Assembly (NCBI GenBank): GCA_019638795.1
Contig: JAHBTB010000010.1
Location: forward strand, 1 to 64,000
Source: Fimbriimonadaceae bacterium
GTDB lineage: Bacteria > Armatimonadota > Fimbriimonadia > Fimbriimonadales > Fimbriimonadaceae
Direction: 5' to 3'
DNA length: 64,000 nt
Shown here: positions 30,660 through 40,524 of the stretch, one piece after another
Layout: each line of letters opens with the position of its first letter
How positions within the stretch are numbered: position 1 is the first letter of the stretch
Notes under the pieces: generated by a model
What the model was told of the DNA's origin: nothing
Database searches by the model: none
The model's input: the letters and a program-made list of their open reading frames with translations, nothing else
Translations under genes and position numbers: made by a program

Positions 30660-31852
30660 CGCGCCCTTTGCAAGACCAATTCGTCAGCGAGCTCCGCGAC
30701 CCGGTCGGCGGCCGAGCCCAACGGCGGGAACGGCAGGTCGCCGACGACCGGACGGGCGACATGGGCGTCGAGGAGTTCGAGGCAATGGTCGAGGTCCCGC
30801 GCCCAATGGCCCGCGCCGACGGACGGGTAGTCGATGGGCCCGGCGGATACTGGAAGGTCGACCTGGACCAGCAACTTGCCCATCAACGCGGCCTGCAAAC
30901 CCACTGTCGACGACACCACGACGACCGCGTCGACCGCCTTGAGGAGGGCGGCAAGGTCGTCGTCACGCCCACTGGTCTCGATGCCTGGGTCAAGGGCGTC
31001 GGCCCCCGACCTCTCGTTGGGGTGGGGCCGGTAGACCATCCGCCACCCAGGGCGGGTGCTGACCGCTTTGGCCAAGGTGCGGGCGATCTTGGCTCCCCAG
31101 TCAGGGTCGGTCGGCTCGGGTTGGGACGCCCACAGGATGACCTTGTCCTGCCCCCAACCCTTACTCTCCCGCAAGTGGGCGGCGTCCACGGCGACCTGTG
31201 GCCCGCCCATCTCGTCAAACGCGGGGTTACCCGTCACGACGACTTCTTCCGGCTGTCGCCCGGCGTCGATCAACGCCTTGCGGACGAGGTCGGCGAGCAC
31301 ACACACCTTGGTGCCGTAACCGGGGCGGCGCAAACGGCTTTCATTGCCGCAGACCATAAGGTCGAGCACGACGACAGACGGGACTCCCGCCTCCGCGGCG
31401 ACTTCAATCGCGGCCTGCTCTGACCGGGGGCTGTTCGTCGCCAAGACGAGGTCCGGCTGCACCTTGTCGATGACCCGCCGCATGAACCGCTTCGGCAGGA
31501 ACGCCTGACGTCGATTGCTGGCATAGAGGGAAGCGGCCCGCTCGGCGCCATGGTCGGCCACGAGTTCGGAGTAGCAGATCCCCAGGTAGGCCTCTGTCTC
31601 ACCCGGGCGCACGTCCGGATGAGGAGGATGCCCGGCGGCCAGGCGCTTTCCGGTCTCCAGGGCCTCCGCGTCACCGGGTTCGATGAAATCGACGTAACCC
31701 AGGCTGCTGATACCTTTGCGGGCCAAGAGGCCGGCCGCCGTTGTCAACGCCATGACGACGACCTCGTGACCGCGTTCGACCAGCTTGGGCACGACGCTGG
31801 CGACGATCTGGGCGTGGCCCGCGCCATAGGTGACGCACAAGACACGGCTCAT
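30656..31852 (-). CDS. GT-B-fold glycosyltransferase, candidate nonulosonate transferase
   Basis: 398 residues. The N-terminal VLCVTYGAGHAQIVASVVPK resembles GT-B enzymes. The C-terminal half has VTGNPAFDEMGG, the HP motif in WRMVYRPHPNERSG and VVVSSTVGLQAALMGK. HP and S-S/T motifs are shared by bacterial sialyltransferases and CDP-glycerol-type transferases. As the only clear glycosyltransferase in a locus that makes a CMP-nonulosonate, it is the best candidate to transfer it. The donor is inference. Confidence 0.65.
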   Translation of the reverse strand: MSRVLCVTYGAGHAQIVASVVPKLVERGHEVVVMALTTAAGLLARKGISSLGYVDFIEPGDAEALETGKRLAAGHPPHPDVRPGETEAYLGICYSELVADHGAERAASLYASNRRQAFLPKRFMRRVIDKVQPDLVLATNSPRSEQAAIEVAAEAGVPSVVVLDLMVCGNESRLRRPGYGTKVCVLADLVRKALIDAGRQPEEVVVTGNPAFDEMGGPQVAVDAAHLRESKGWGQDKVILWASQPEPTDPDWGAKIARTLAKAVSTRPGWRMVYRPHPNERSGADALDPGIETSGRDDDLAALLKAVDAVVVVSSTVGLQAALMGKLLVQVDLPVSAGPIDYPSVGAGHWARDLDHCLELLDAHVARPVVGDLPFPPLGSAADRVAELADELVLQRAR

Positions 31853-33096
31853 CTCTTTCGGCCCTTCCTGACCGCCACGACCGAGCCGATGAACCCGCCC
31901 AGCACGAGCCCGGCAAGCATGTTCAGTCCGTATTTTTTGTTGACCGGCTCCTCAAGCAAGTAGGGCTCGTCCAGCACCGACCACTGCAACTTCTCGACCT
32001 TGTTGCGGACATCCTCCTGACGGAACGCGGCGAGGGTGGACTCGTAAGCCGAGTTTGTCGTCCGAATGTCGCTGAGCAACGACCGGTACCGACGGGCTTC
32101 CTCGGGGGCGACCTTGGCCCGCTCGGCCGCGTCTTCGGCCAACCAGCGGGTCGTCAGCTCGGCAGCAAAGAGGGCGGCGGCCGACTCGTCGATCCCCTTT
32201 TGGACCGATGTCACCTTCGCCTGCACTTCTTGTTTGATGGAGTTCTGGGTGAACCGAAGGTTGTCCTCGGCGTCCTTGACCTGCTGGGTACCCGGTTGGT
32301 ACCGCGCCCGCGCGGCGTCCAGGTTGTAGCGCGCCTTGAGCAGGTCCTTGCGCCAGTCGGCGATCTGCGAGTCCCCCGTCGGCAGGTTCAGGTCCATCGC
32401 CTGGCCGATCTTGGCCGCTTGCGTGATCTTCGCCTGCAGGTTCCGGCGGGCCCCTTCATGTTCGATACGGGCCGACTCCGCACGGCGCAGGTACTCCGAG
32501 CCGGTGAAGTCCTCGGTCGAGGAGGGCGAGGTCTTGGCGGTCTTCTGGAACTCCGCCAGCCGAGCTTGAGCCTGGTCAAGCGCGGTCTTGTTGGCTTCGA
32601 CCTCCTTGGCTAGGTCGCTGCTGATGCGGTCGCTGACATTGAAGAGGAGGCGCTGGTCCAATTGCTTGAGCCGGTCCAGTACGGCGACCACCGCGGCCAG
32701 GGTCTTCTTGTCTGAATATCCGCGGAAGGCGACTTCGAGTTGCCGTCTTTCGGGCATCTCGTTGATGTCCATCGAGTTCTCGACGTCTTTGACTCTGACC
32801 TCGGCCTTCTCCGAGATCAGTTTCCGCATGTCGTGGCTCTTCACCACGCCGCCGAGATACTGGACGTCGCTGGACGTGTTGATCGCCAATTGGACGATGG
32901 TCCCCGCACCGGTGCTCTGGGCCCGGGGGAAAAGGACAGAAAACCGTGCCTCGTACAAGGGCGGGACGATGAATGTGAAGAGCCCGACCAACAAACACAG
33001 GCCAAGGGCGACGCTCCCGACCAACTTCCACGATCGCAGGAGTATGTGAAGCGTGTCGCTGACGTCGATCACGTCTTCCGTCGGCGTCGCGGCCAT
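31849..33096 (-). CDS. Wzz/GumC-type chain-length determinant
   Basis: 415 residues from the ATG at 33096 (MAATPTEDVIDVSDTLHILL). First membrane span LVGSVALGLCLLVGLFTFIV, a periplasmic part with long coiled coil (residues 180-330, for example LAKEVEANKTALDQAQARLA), and a last span near the C-terminus (GLNMLAGLVLGGFIGSVVAV). There is no kinase domain. It controls chain length or export with the Wza-like protein. It heads the minus-strand operon that ends with asnB. The gene at 33146 diverges 49 bp away. Confidence 0.85.
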   Translation of the reverse strand: MAATPTEDVIDVSDTLHILLRSWKLVGSVALGLCLLVGLFTFIVPPLYEARFSVLFPRAQSTGAGTIVQLAINTSSDVQYLGGVVKSHDMRKLISEKAEVRVKDVENSMDINEMPERRQLEVAFRGYSDKKTLAAVVAVLDRLKQLDQRLLFNVSDRISSDLAKEVEANKTALDQAQARLAEFQKTAKTSPSSTEDFTGSEYLRRAESARIEHEGARRNLQAKITQAAKIGQAMDLNLPTGDSQIADWRKDLLKARYNLDAARARYQPGTQQVKDAEDNLRFTQNSIKQEVQAKVTSVQKGIDESAAALFAAELTTRWLAEDAAERAKVAPEEARRYRSLLSDIRTTNSAYESTLAAFRQEDVRNKVEKLQWSVLDEPYLLEEPVNKKYGLNMLAGLVLGGFIGSVVAVRKGRKR

Positions 33097-33145
33097 GACC
33101 CGGTATTTTAACCTTAACCCCGGGTGGGCAGGTAGGATTCCTCCC

Positions 33146-33952
33146 ATGTCGCGGGTCAAGGTTTTATGCCTCGCCAGCTTGTTGTCCCCTTCGGCGTTGG
33201 CCTTGGCCCAATTCGGCGGGTCTGGTGAGTTCCCCAGCTTTCGGAACATGTCCGCCCTCCCCGGATCCGGGTTTGGCGTGACCGCCCGGGGCCAAGCCGG
33301 GTTTCGTGGCGCGATGGCCTATTCGACACCGGTCGCCTACGCCCTCGCGCCGTGGGAAGTGGTGACGGGTATGACGATCGTCTCCCACGACTGGGGGTTT
33401 GCCTTTCAGGACGCTTCAAGTGGCGACTCGACCTCAGGGAACGGCTCGGTGCAACTCCAGTTCGGGCTACCCGTGGGCAAGTTCGGCGCCCTGTCTTACG
33501 GTGTCCTCGTCAAGAGTTCCCACGGCGACAATTCGGGAACGGTCCAATGGACTCCTCCCGGCCAGTCGGGACCGGTCCGCTTTGCCATCGGCGTGCAGGA
33601 CTGGCGAGGGCGGGGCGGCTCGTCGGGGTTTGGCCAGCCCGACGACCGGGCGTGGTCCCGGTCGGTCTATGCAGTGGGCACCTGGCAGGCCCTCGACGAC
33701 ACCTACGTCACCCTGGGTTACGGCGACCAGCACCGCTTTCGTGGTGTCTTCGGCAGCGCCAGCCACGCCGTCACGCCCCGCCTGAAAGCGGTCGCGGAGT
33801 ACGACACGTTCAACTGGAACTGGATCGTCGCCTATGACCTAGGCAAAGTGGCGGGCCCCGTGATGAAAGACCGGCGTCCCGTCCAGGTCGTCGCCTTTGT
33901 CGGCCAAGAAGCGGGCAAGTTCGGGTTGTGGGGATTCAACGTCCGGTTCTAA
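33146..33952 (+). CDS. Secreted, probably outer-membrane beta-barrel protein
   Basis: 268 residues from the ATG at 33146. Signal peptide VKVLCLASLLSPSALALA, likely cleaved before QFGG. The mature part alternates polar and hydrophobic residues with aromatic strand ends (AMAYSTPVAYALAPWEVVTG, RSVYAVGTWQALDDTYVTLG, FNWNWIVAYDLG) and ends WGFNVRF, with a terminal aromatic as in outer-membrane barrels. It recalls YjbH-like exopolysaccharide-associated barrels in part. Divergent from the Wzz gene. Function unknown. Confidence 0.6.
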   Translation: MSRVKVLCLASLLSPSALALAQFGGSGEFPSFRNMSALPGSGFGVTARGQAGFRGAMAYSTPVAYALAPWEVVTGMTIVSHDWGFAFQDASSGDSTSGNGSVQLQFGLPVGKFGALSYGVLVKSSHGDNSGTVQWTPPGQSGPVRFAIGVQDWRGRGGSSGFGQPDDRAWSRSVYAVGTWQALDDTYVTLGYGDQHRFRGVFGSASHAVTPRLKAVAEYDTFNWNWIVAYDLGKVAGPVMKDRRPVQVVAFVGQEAGKFGLWGFNVRF

Positions 33953-34017
33953 GGGCCAGGGGTCCACGGTCGACAAGGCACCGGCACCGCGTCGCTGTGC
34001 CATAATGGGCGTCGAGC

Positions 34018-34091
34018 GCGGGTGTAGCTTAGTGGTAAAGCTCCAGCCTTCCAAGCTGGCCATGTGGGTTCGATTCCCATCACCCGCTCCA
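34018..34091 (+). tRNA. tRNA-Gly (anticodon TCC)
   Basis: Acceptor GCGGGTG pairs with CACCCGC; the anticodon arm is CCAGC-CTTCCAA-GCTGG; the T-loop is GGTTCGATTCC. CCA is encoded. A -10-like CATAAT lies at 34001-34006, but no good -35 is seen. Confidence 0.95.
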
Positions 34092-34104
34092 ACCAGACCA
34101 GTCA

Positions 34105-34179
<75 letters not shown>

Positions 34180-34189
34180 GAGGTCCGCT

Positions 34190-34810
34190 TTGACCCCACG
34201 GATCGCCATCATCGGTGGTGGCGGGCATGCCCGTGTGGTCGTCGATCTGGCCCGCGCCCTGGGCCGGACCATCGTGGGGATTTTTGACGACCGTCCCGGA
34301 CAGCAGGGCCAATCCGTCGACGGTTGCCCGGTCGTGGGGACACTCATGGACCTGGTCGGTCGTCCGCGGGACGACTTCGAGGCCGTCGTCGCCATCGGTG
34401 CCAACGACGTGAGGCTCCGCGTCGCTTCAGAATGTCCGACCAAGTGGGCCACCCTCGTCCATCCCGCCGCCACCGTCTCGCCGTCGGCGACCCTCGGCCA
34501 CGGCACCTTGGTCATGGCCGGCGCCGTCGTCCAGCCGGGCACGACCCTGGGTGACCATGTCGTGGTGAACACCCGGGCCAGCGTCGACCACGACGGGGTC
34601 GTCGCGGACGGGGTCCACATCGCCCCCGGCGCGACGGTGTGCGGAGGCGTCCACATTGGTGACGGTGCCTTGGTGGGGGCGGGGGCGGTCCTTCTTCCCG
34701 GGGCAAGGGTCGGCGCCTGGGCCGTGGTCGGGGCGGGGGCCGTGGTCCGCGACGAGGTACCTGCCGCCGAGACGTGGGTCGGCGTACCCGCGAAGAGGCG
34801 CGTCGTTTAG
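34190..34810 (+). CDS. legH: NeuD/PglD-type N-acetyltransferase, candidate LegH
   Basis: 206 residues from a TTG at 34190. PglD-N start RIAIIGGGGHARVVVDLARA, then a left-handed beta-helix with hexapeptide repeats (LVHPAATVSPSATLGHGTLV, VVNTRASVDHDGVVADGVHI) and the end GVPAKRRVV. The catalytic His of SVDHD is present. It fits the 4-amino acetylation missing from the cluster at 16-24 kb. AGAGG at 34179-34183 overlaps the tRNA end, so the gene is likely co-transcribed with the tRNAs. Confidence 0.8.
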   Translation: MTPRIAIIGGGGHARVVVDLARALGRTIVGIFDDRPGQQGQSVDGCPVVGTLMDLVGRPRDDFEAVVAIGANDVRLRVASECPTKWATLVHPAATVSPSATLGHGTLVMAGAVVQPGTTLGDHVVVNTRASVDHDGVVADGVHIAPGATVCGGVHIGDGALVGAGAVLLPGARVGAWAVVGAGAVVRDEVPAAETWVGVPAKRRVV

Positions 34811-34815
34811 CAGCC

Positions 34816-35256
34816 CTACACCAACTCGGCGACGGGTTCCTGCTTGACCATCTCCGCCAGCAAACCGCTGTGCGACTCCATCACGTGACGCAACGCCTCG
34901 CGCGAGTTCGGCACCCCGTAGCGCAAGTGCACGTCGTGGGCATGGCTGGCCGCCTCGAGGGCCGCCGCCCCGCCGTTGAAGAGGTTCTCGGCGTCTGATA
35001 TGTCGAGTTCTTGCCCGTTGACCGCCAAGAACCCCGCTGTGGCGGCGAGGGCGGTCGCACGGTTTCCGCTGGCGAAGGGGGCCAACTTGGCGAACCCACC
35101 CAAGAGCCGGGCAGCTTGGCCAAAGACGTCGGTGCTCGTGCCGTAGGCGTACTGGTAGAAGACACCTTCCTCCAGTGTCGCGTAGTTGTATTTCTGTGGC
35201 GTACCCGTGAGCTGCAGGTTCAGCCAGACGAGGTCGGGGACGGTCAGGTAATGCAC
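34816..35256 (-). CDS. Fic/Doc-like protein with altered active-site motif
   Basis: 146 residues: MHYLTVPDLVWLNLQLTG, YNYATLEEGVFYQYAYG, QAARLLGGFAKLAPFASGNR followed by ATALAATAGFLAVNG. The layout is that of small Fic/Doc-fold proteins. The position of the catalytic His (usually HPF..GN) is Ala here (LAPFASGNR), so AMP- or phosphate-transfer activity is doubtful. It is last in an operon with an RHH protein and an SPFH protein. It ends five bases from the opposing legH stop. Confidence 0.65.
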   Translation of the reverse strand: MHYLTVPDLVWLNLQLTGTPQKYNYATLEEGVFYQYAYGTSTDVFGQAARLLGGFAKLAPFASGNRATALAATAGFLAVNGQELDISDAENLFNGGAAALEAASHAHDVHLRYGVPNSREALRHVMESHSGLLAEMVKQEPVAELV

Positions 35257-35265
35257 CGGATCAGC

Positions 35266-35478
35266 TTATACCTCGTGGGAGGCAGGTTCGGGCTGGTCTT
35301 CGTCATGGCCGCCGTCATGGCCGGTCGGCGGACCCGAGGCAAGGCGACGCCTGAGCGACTCGCGGAGAAGGAGTTCGATCTGCGCGTTGACGCTACGTAA
35401 ATCGGCCGCGGCCGACCGTTGGATCTGCTCCCAAAGGTCGGCCGGCAGCCGTAACAAGTAGCTCTTGCGTTCCGCCAT
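35266..35478 (-). CDS. Arc-like ribbon-helix-helix DNA-binding protein
   Basis: 70 residues: MAERKSYLLRLPADLWEQIQ, then RSAAADLRSVNAQIELLLRE and a polar, His/Asp-rich tail. The 'K.YLLRLP..LW..I...A....RS.NAQIE.LL' pattern is that of Arc-type RHH proteins, which bind as dimers to direct repeats spaced about one helical turn. Seven bases behind the SPFH gene and nine before the Fic-like gene. It probably regulates this operon through the three GATATC sites at 36362-36389. Confidence 0.8.
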   Translation of the reverse strand: MAERKSYLLRLPADLWEQIQRSAAADLRSVNAQIELLLRESLRRRLASGPPTGHDGGHDEDQPEPASHEV

Positions 35479-35485
35479 CCGGGTG

Positions 35486-36349
35486 TCAGTTGTAGAGTGT
35501 GCCCGCGTTGACGACCGGTTGGGCGGAATGCTCGCTGCAAAGGACGACCATCAGGTTTTGCACCATTGTCGCTTTACGCTCTTCGTCCAATTGGATGACG
35601 CCTTCGGCGTCCATGCGGTTGAGGGCCATCTCTACCATGCCCACCGCACCGTCGACGATCCGCTGGCGGGCGGCGATCACCGCCGCCGCTTGCTGGCGGC
35701 GGAGCATGGCACCCGCGATCTCCGGGGCATAGGCGAGGTGCGAAAGCCGGGCCTCCAACACTTCGACCCCCGCCACAGCCAGCTTCTCACGGAGTTCGGC
35801 GAGCAGGTGGTCGCTCACTTCACTGGCGTTGCGGCGCAGGCTCGGCTGGTCGTCGTCGGCGTCATAGGGATAGCTGCTGGCGGAGTGCCGTAGGGCGGTC
35901 TCGCTCTGAAGCCGGACATAGTCCTCGTAGCTGTCCACGACAAAGCTGGCCTTAAATGTGTCGCTGACCTGCCAGACGATGATCGCCGCGATCTCGATCG
36001 GGTTGCCGACCAGGTCGTTCACCTTCAGCTTCTCCCCGTTCAACGTCCGGACGCGAAGCGACATGTTGCGCTTGCTCTGGAACGGGTTCGTCCAGTAGAA
36101 GCCTTGTTCCCGCACCGTGCCCGCGTATTTTCCGAAGAGCAGCAAGACTTTGGAGCCGTTCGGCTCGATGACCATGAAGCCACCGAGCAAGAGCGACCAG
36201 ACGACGATGCCGATCACGCCCGGCAGGACAAGGTCCTCCTTGTTTTGTGACGCGGCCACGATGATCGTCGCTAGGGATCCAAAGAAGAGCGCCAAGCTGA
36301 CGACAAGCATGACCCCGCCCGGCAGTGCGCTAATGTGTTTTTCCTTCAC
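35486..36349 (-). CDS. SPFH/Band 7 (stomatin-type) membrane scaffold protein
   Basis: 287 residues from a GTG. Two hydrophobic segments at the N-terminus ([39 protein letters not shown]), then the SPFH domain: [40 protein letters not shown] and a helical C-terminal part with [20 protein letters not shown]. It would form a membrane microdomain scaffold. Its pairing with an Arc-like RHH gene is one I have met before in this family. Confidence 0.85.
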   Translation of the reverse strand: MKEKHISALPGGVMLVVSLALFFGSLATIIVAASQNKEDLVLPGVIGIVVWSLLLGGFMVIEPNGSKVLLLFGKYAGTVREQGFYWTNPFQSKRNMSLRVRTLNGEKLKVNDLVGNPIEIAAIIVWQVSDTFKASFVVDSYEDYVRLQSETALRHSASSYPYDADDDQPSLRRNASEVSDHLLAELREKLAVAGVEVLEARLSHLAYAPEIAGAMLRRQQAAAVIAARQRIVDGAVGMVEMALNRMDAEGVIQLDEERKATMVQNLMVVLCSEHSAQPVVNAGTLYN

Positions 36350-36361
36350 CGATGTAACCTC

Positions 36362-36389
36362 GATATCAATATGATATCACATCGATATC
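36362..36389. promoter_or_regulatory. Three GATATC sites in 11-bp phase (operator)
   Basis: GATATC begins at 36362, 36373 and 36384, exactly one helical turn apart, 12 bp before the SPFH start. The spacing is typical for RHH repressors, and an RHH gene is second in the operon. Confidence 0.65.
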
Positions 36390-36420
36390 ACGGCGGGTAG
36401 GACGGCAGGTTGCAAGAGTC

Positions 36421-37476
36421 TCAGGACCTGGCGCGGCGGACCGCGGCGGCCAACTCGTCGAGCAGCGGGACGGTCTCGTCAAATGCAAGGCAGGCGTCGG
36501 TGACGCTCTGGCCATAGACGGCCTGCCCCGGCACGTAGTCTTGCCTTCCCCCGACCAAGTGGCTTTCCAGCATGACCCCCATCACGTGAGGCGAGCCTCC
36601 GGCGACCTGGGCGGCGACGGCGGCCATGACGACTTTCTGCCGTTCGGGGTCCTTGCCGCTGTTGCCGTGGCTGCAATCGACGACCACGCGGGACGGCAAG
36701 CCGGCCGCGCCAAGCTTCGCGCTCGTCGCCGCGACGGTCTCGGCGTCGTAGTTCGGCCCACCCGCGCCTCCCCGGAGCACGACGTGGCCGCAGTCGTTGC
36801 CGGTGGAGTAGCTGAGGGCGGCGACGCCGTCCTTGGTCGCGCTGGGGAACCAGTGGGGCATCCGCGCCGCCTGGACGGCGTCCACCGCGGGCTGGATCCG
36901 TCCGTCCGTGCAGTTTTTGAACCCGACCGGCATGGAGAGGCCGCTGGCCAACTCCCGGTGGGTCTGGCTCTCCACTGTCCGTGCCCCGATGGCCCCCCAG
37001 CTGACAAAGTCGGCGATGTGCTGGGGCACCGTCGTGTCCAAAAACTCGGTCGCACAGGGCAGGCCCAAATCGGTGATGTCACGTAGAAGCGTCCGCGCCA
37101 ACCTCAGGCCCTTGTTGATCCGAAACGACTCGTCTAGGTCCGGGTCGTTGATGAGGCCTTTCCAACCACCGACAGTGCGGGGCTTTTCAAAGTACGCCCG
37201 CATCACGACGAAGAGGTCGCCCGCGAGACGGTCTGCGTGGGGCTTGAGGCGTTGCGCAAATTCGAGGGCCGCATCGACGTCATGGACACTGCACGGGCCG
37301 ACGAACACGGCAATGCGGTCGTCAACCCCCAAAAGGATGTCCCGCAACGATTCACGCGAGCTGGCGACCGTCTCGGCGGCGGAAGCGCCCTGGGGCACCT
37401 CCTCGATCAAGATCGCCGGCGGCAGCAAGGGTCGCGTGGCCTGGATGCGCAGGTCGTCGACGGGTCTTTGCATCAT
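36421..37476 (-). CDS. aroG: 3-deoxy-7-phosphoheptulonate synthase (class I, AroG/AroF-like)
   Basis: 351 residues. FVGPCSVHDVDAALEFAQRL, VVMRAYFEKPRTVGGWKGL, FRINKGLRLARTLL, ESQTHRELASGLSMPVGFKN and VVVDCSHGNSGKD are the class I DAHP synthase blocks, including the Cys, His and Glu metal ligands. It condenses erythrose 4-phosphate and phosphoenolpyruvate at the entry of aromatic amino-acid synthesis. It is a single-gene unit; an ATG-ATG doublet is at the start. Confidence 0.92.
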   Translation of the reverse strand: MMQRPVDDLRIQATRPLLPPAILIEEVPQGASAAETVASSRESLRDILLGVDDRIAVFVGPCSVHDVDAALEFAQRLKPHADRLAGDLFVVMRAYFEKPRTVGGWKGLINDPDLDESFRINKGLRLARTLLRDITDLGLPCATEFLDTTVPQHIADFVSWGAIGARTVESQTHRELASGLSMPVGFKNCTDGRIQPAVDAVQAARMPHWFPSATKDGVAALSYSTGNDCGHVVLRGGAGGPNYDAETVAATSAKLGAAGLPSRVVVDCSHGNSGKDPERQKVVMAAVAAQVAGGSPHVMGVMLESHLVGGRQDYVPGQAVYGQSVTDACLAFDETVPLLDELAAAVRRARS

Positions 37477-37546
37477 CTGCCATCAATAAACCCGGTCCAC
37501 GCTCGCTGAAGAGCACACGCGCGGGCCGATTGGGCCAGAATCAGCC

Positions 37547-38566
37547 ATGACACGGGTCCGCTCACTTGCAATGGCTTCGGCCTTGGCGTTTCTCGGCTTT
37601 ACCGTCGCCACGTCATACGCGACCGGCCAAGAGCAGGAGAAGAAGGCCGAGGAAGTCTATAAGAACATCAAGACCTTCAAGGGTCAGCCCGCCAGCGCGA
37701 TCATGCCCGCGATGCATGCGATGAGCCAGGCGTTGGGCACCGACTGCGCCCACTGCCACGAGGGCCAGGACTTCGCCAAGGACGACCTTCAGCCGAAAGA
37801 CACCGCACGCGAAATGGTGGAGCTCACCAAGGAGCTGAACGACAAGTACTTCAACGGTCGGCCCGAGGTGACGTGCTTCACCTGCCACCATGGCCAGGGG
37901 CACCCCGACGGCACCGCGAGCCCCTTCCCGGTCGCGCCGCGCCTACGAGGTGCCGGTAGCAGCGCCGAGCCAGTCCTTACCGCGTTTGTCGAGGCGACCA
38001 AGAAGCCGTCGGGGACCACCCAACTCAAGTTTGTCGGGACGACAGAAGGGGACGGAGAATCCCACGAGGTGACGACTTACCAGGCATCAGACGGCCGGTT
38101 CTATGAGTCCGAAAAAGGTGGGTATACGATTGGATACGACCTCAAGGACGCCTGGTTCGACGCCGGTACGGGCCGCTCTGTGGTCCCGCCACCCGACAGC
38201 GACGCCTTAGTCCGCTTTGGCCGCACCTTCTGGTCTGGTCTGCCGTCGCTCGAGAAAGCCACGTCCGGCACCGAGACGGTGGACGGAAAACCGGCAAAAG
38301 TCGTCCGGGCGACGGTCGGTGCGACCCCGGTAAAGCTGTTCTTCGACCCGACGACAAAACTCTTGTTCCGTGTCGTGTACTTCGACCGTTCGATCGTCGG
38401 CCCAATGAACGACATCTACGAGTACGGTGATTACAAAGCGGTCGGCGGGACGATGGTGCCCATGACGATGTCGCACTGGGAGTCTGCGACGAAGAAGGTC
38501 TCGCGCAAGTACACGTCGGTCACTGTCGAGTCGTCGGTGGACGCGAAACAGTACTCGGTGAAGTGA
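37547..38566 (+). CDS. Diheme c-type cytochrome (reaction-centre cytochrome c-like)
   Basis: 339 residues with signal peptide (SLAMASALAFLGFTVATSYA). FKGQPASAIMPAMHAMSQAL, heme site CAHCH and a second CFTCHHG follow within the first 125 residues, as in the PSCyt/CytoC_RC type family found in many non-phototrophs. The last 200 residues form a beta-rich domain (SEKGGYTIGYDLKDAWFDAG, PVKLFFDPTTKLLFRVVYFD) of lipoprotein-carrier-like character. It is probably an exported electron carrier; the partner is unknown. Confidence 0.8.
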   Translation: MTRVRSLAMASALAFLGFTVATSYATGQEQEKKAEEVYKNIKTFKGQPASAIMPAMHAMSQALGTDCAHCHEGQDFAKDDLQPKDTAREMVELTKELNDKYFNGRPEVTCFTCHHGQGHPDGTASPFPVAPRLRGAGSSAEPVLTAFVEATKKPSGTTQLKFVGTTEGDGESHEVTTYQASDGRFYESEKGGYTIGYDLKDAWFDAGTGRSVVPPPDSDALVRFGRTFWSGLPSLEKATSGTETVDGKPAKVVRATVGATPVKLFFDPTTKLLFRVVYFDRSIVGPMNDIYEYGDYKAVGGTMVPMTMSHWESATKKVSRKYTSVTVESSVDAKQYSVK

Positions 38567-38577
38567 CGGGACAAAAA

Positions 38578-38609
38578 AAGAGCACCCAGCCGTTAGACTG
38601 GGTGCTCTT
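38578..38609. terminator. Intrinsic terminator, 16S rRNA and cytochrome (convergent)
   Basis: GAGCACCCAG (38580-38589) pairs with CTGGGTGCTC (38598-38607) around an 8-base loop. On the minus strand it is followed by seven T, so it should end the 16S transcript about 90 bases past the mature 3' end. On the plus strand a short T run follows, so it can also serve the cytochrome gene. Confidence 0.85.
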
Positions 38610-38695
38610 CACACTTTGAAAGCTCCATGCTTCAGTGACACGCGACCGACCTGAGTATGTTGGAGTTCCCCGGTGGGGTTCCAAGTTCTTACTCT

Positions 38696-40208
<1,513 letters not shown>

Positions 40209-40404
40209 ATTTGCGATCCCGTTTCCGGGTTCGTGTTCTTTTTTGAGTTGACCTCTACTTGTGAATTTGGGTTCACGAGCTTTTGGTTCTAGTTTCCTTT
40301 GTCACTTCGCATTGCTGCGTCGAGCCAAAGGCTGTTGCGCTGTGTCACTTTCTGCTATGGAGCTTTCAATGTGCGGCCTCCGGGTCACCCCGAGGGCAAG
40401 GGAA

Positions 40405-40434
40405 ATTATAGGCAGGCACCACGGGCCCCGTCAA
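40405..40434 (-). promoter_or_regulatory. Promoter of the 16S rRNA gene
   Basis: On the minus strand TTGACG (40429-40434), an 18-bp spacer and TATAAT (40405-40410). The transcript would have a leader of about 190 bases before the 16S 5' end. That leader (40209-40400) holds no gene. Confidence 0.65.
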
Positions 40435-40524
40435 GGGGTCCCGGTCAGTTTTTCTCTTTCCGGGTCCATTTCCGTGGATAACACCGTCTGGAAAGATGTA
40501 TTGGCCGTTCCCGCCCCAGGTTCC

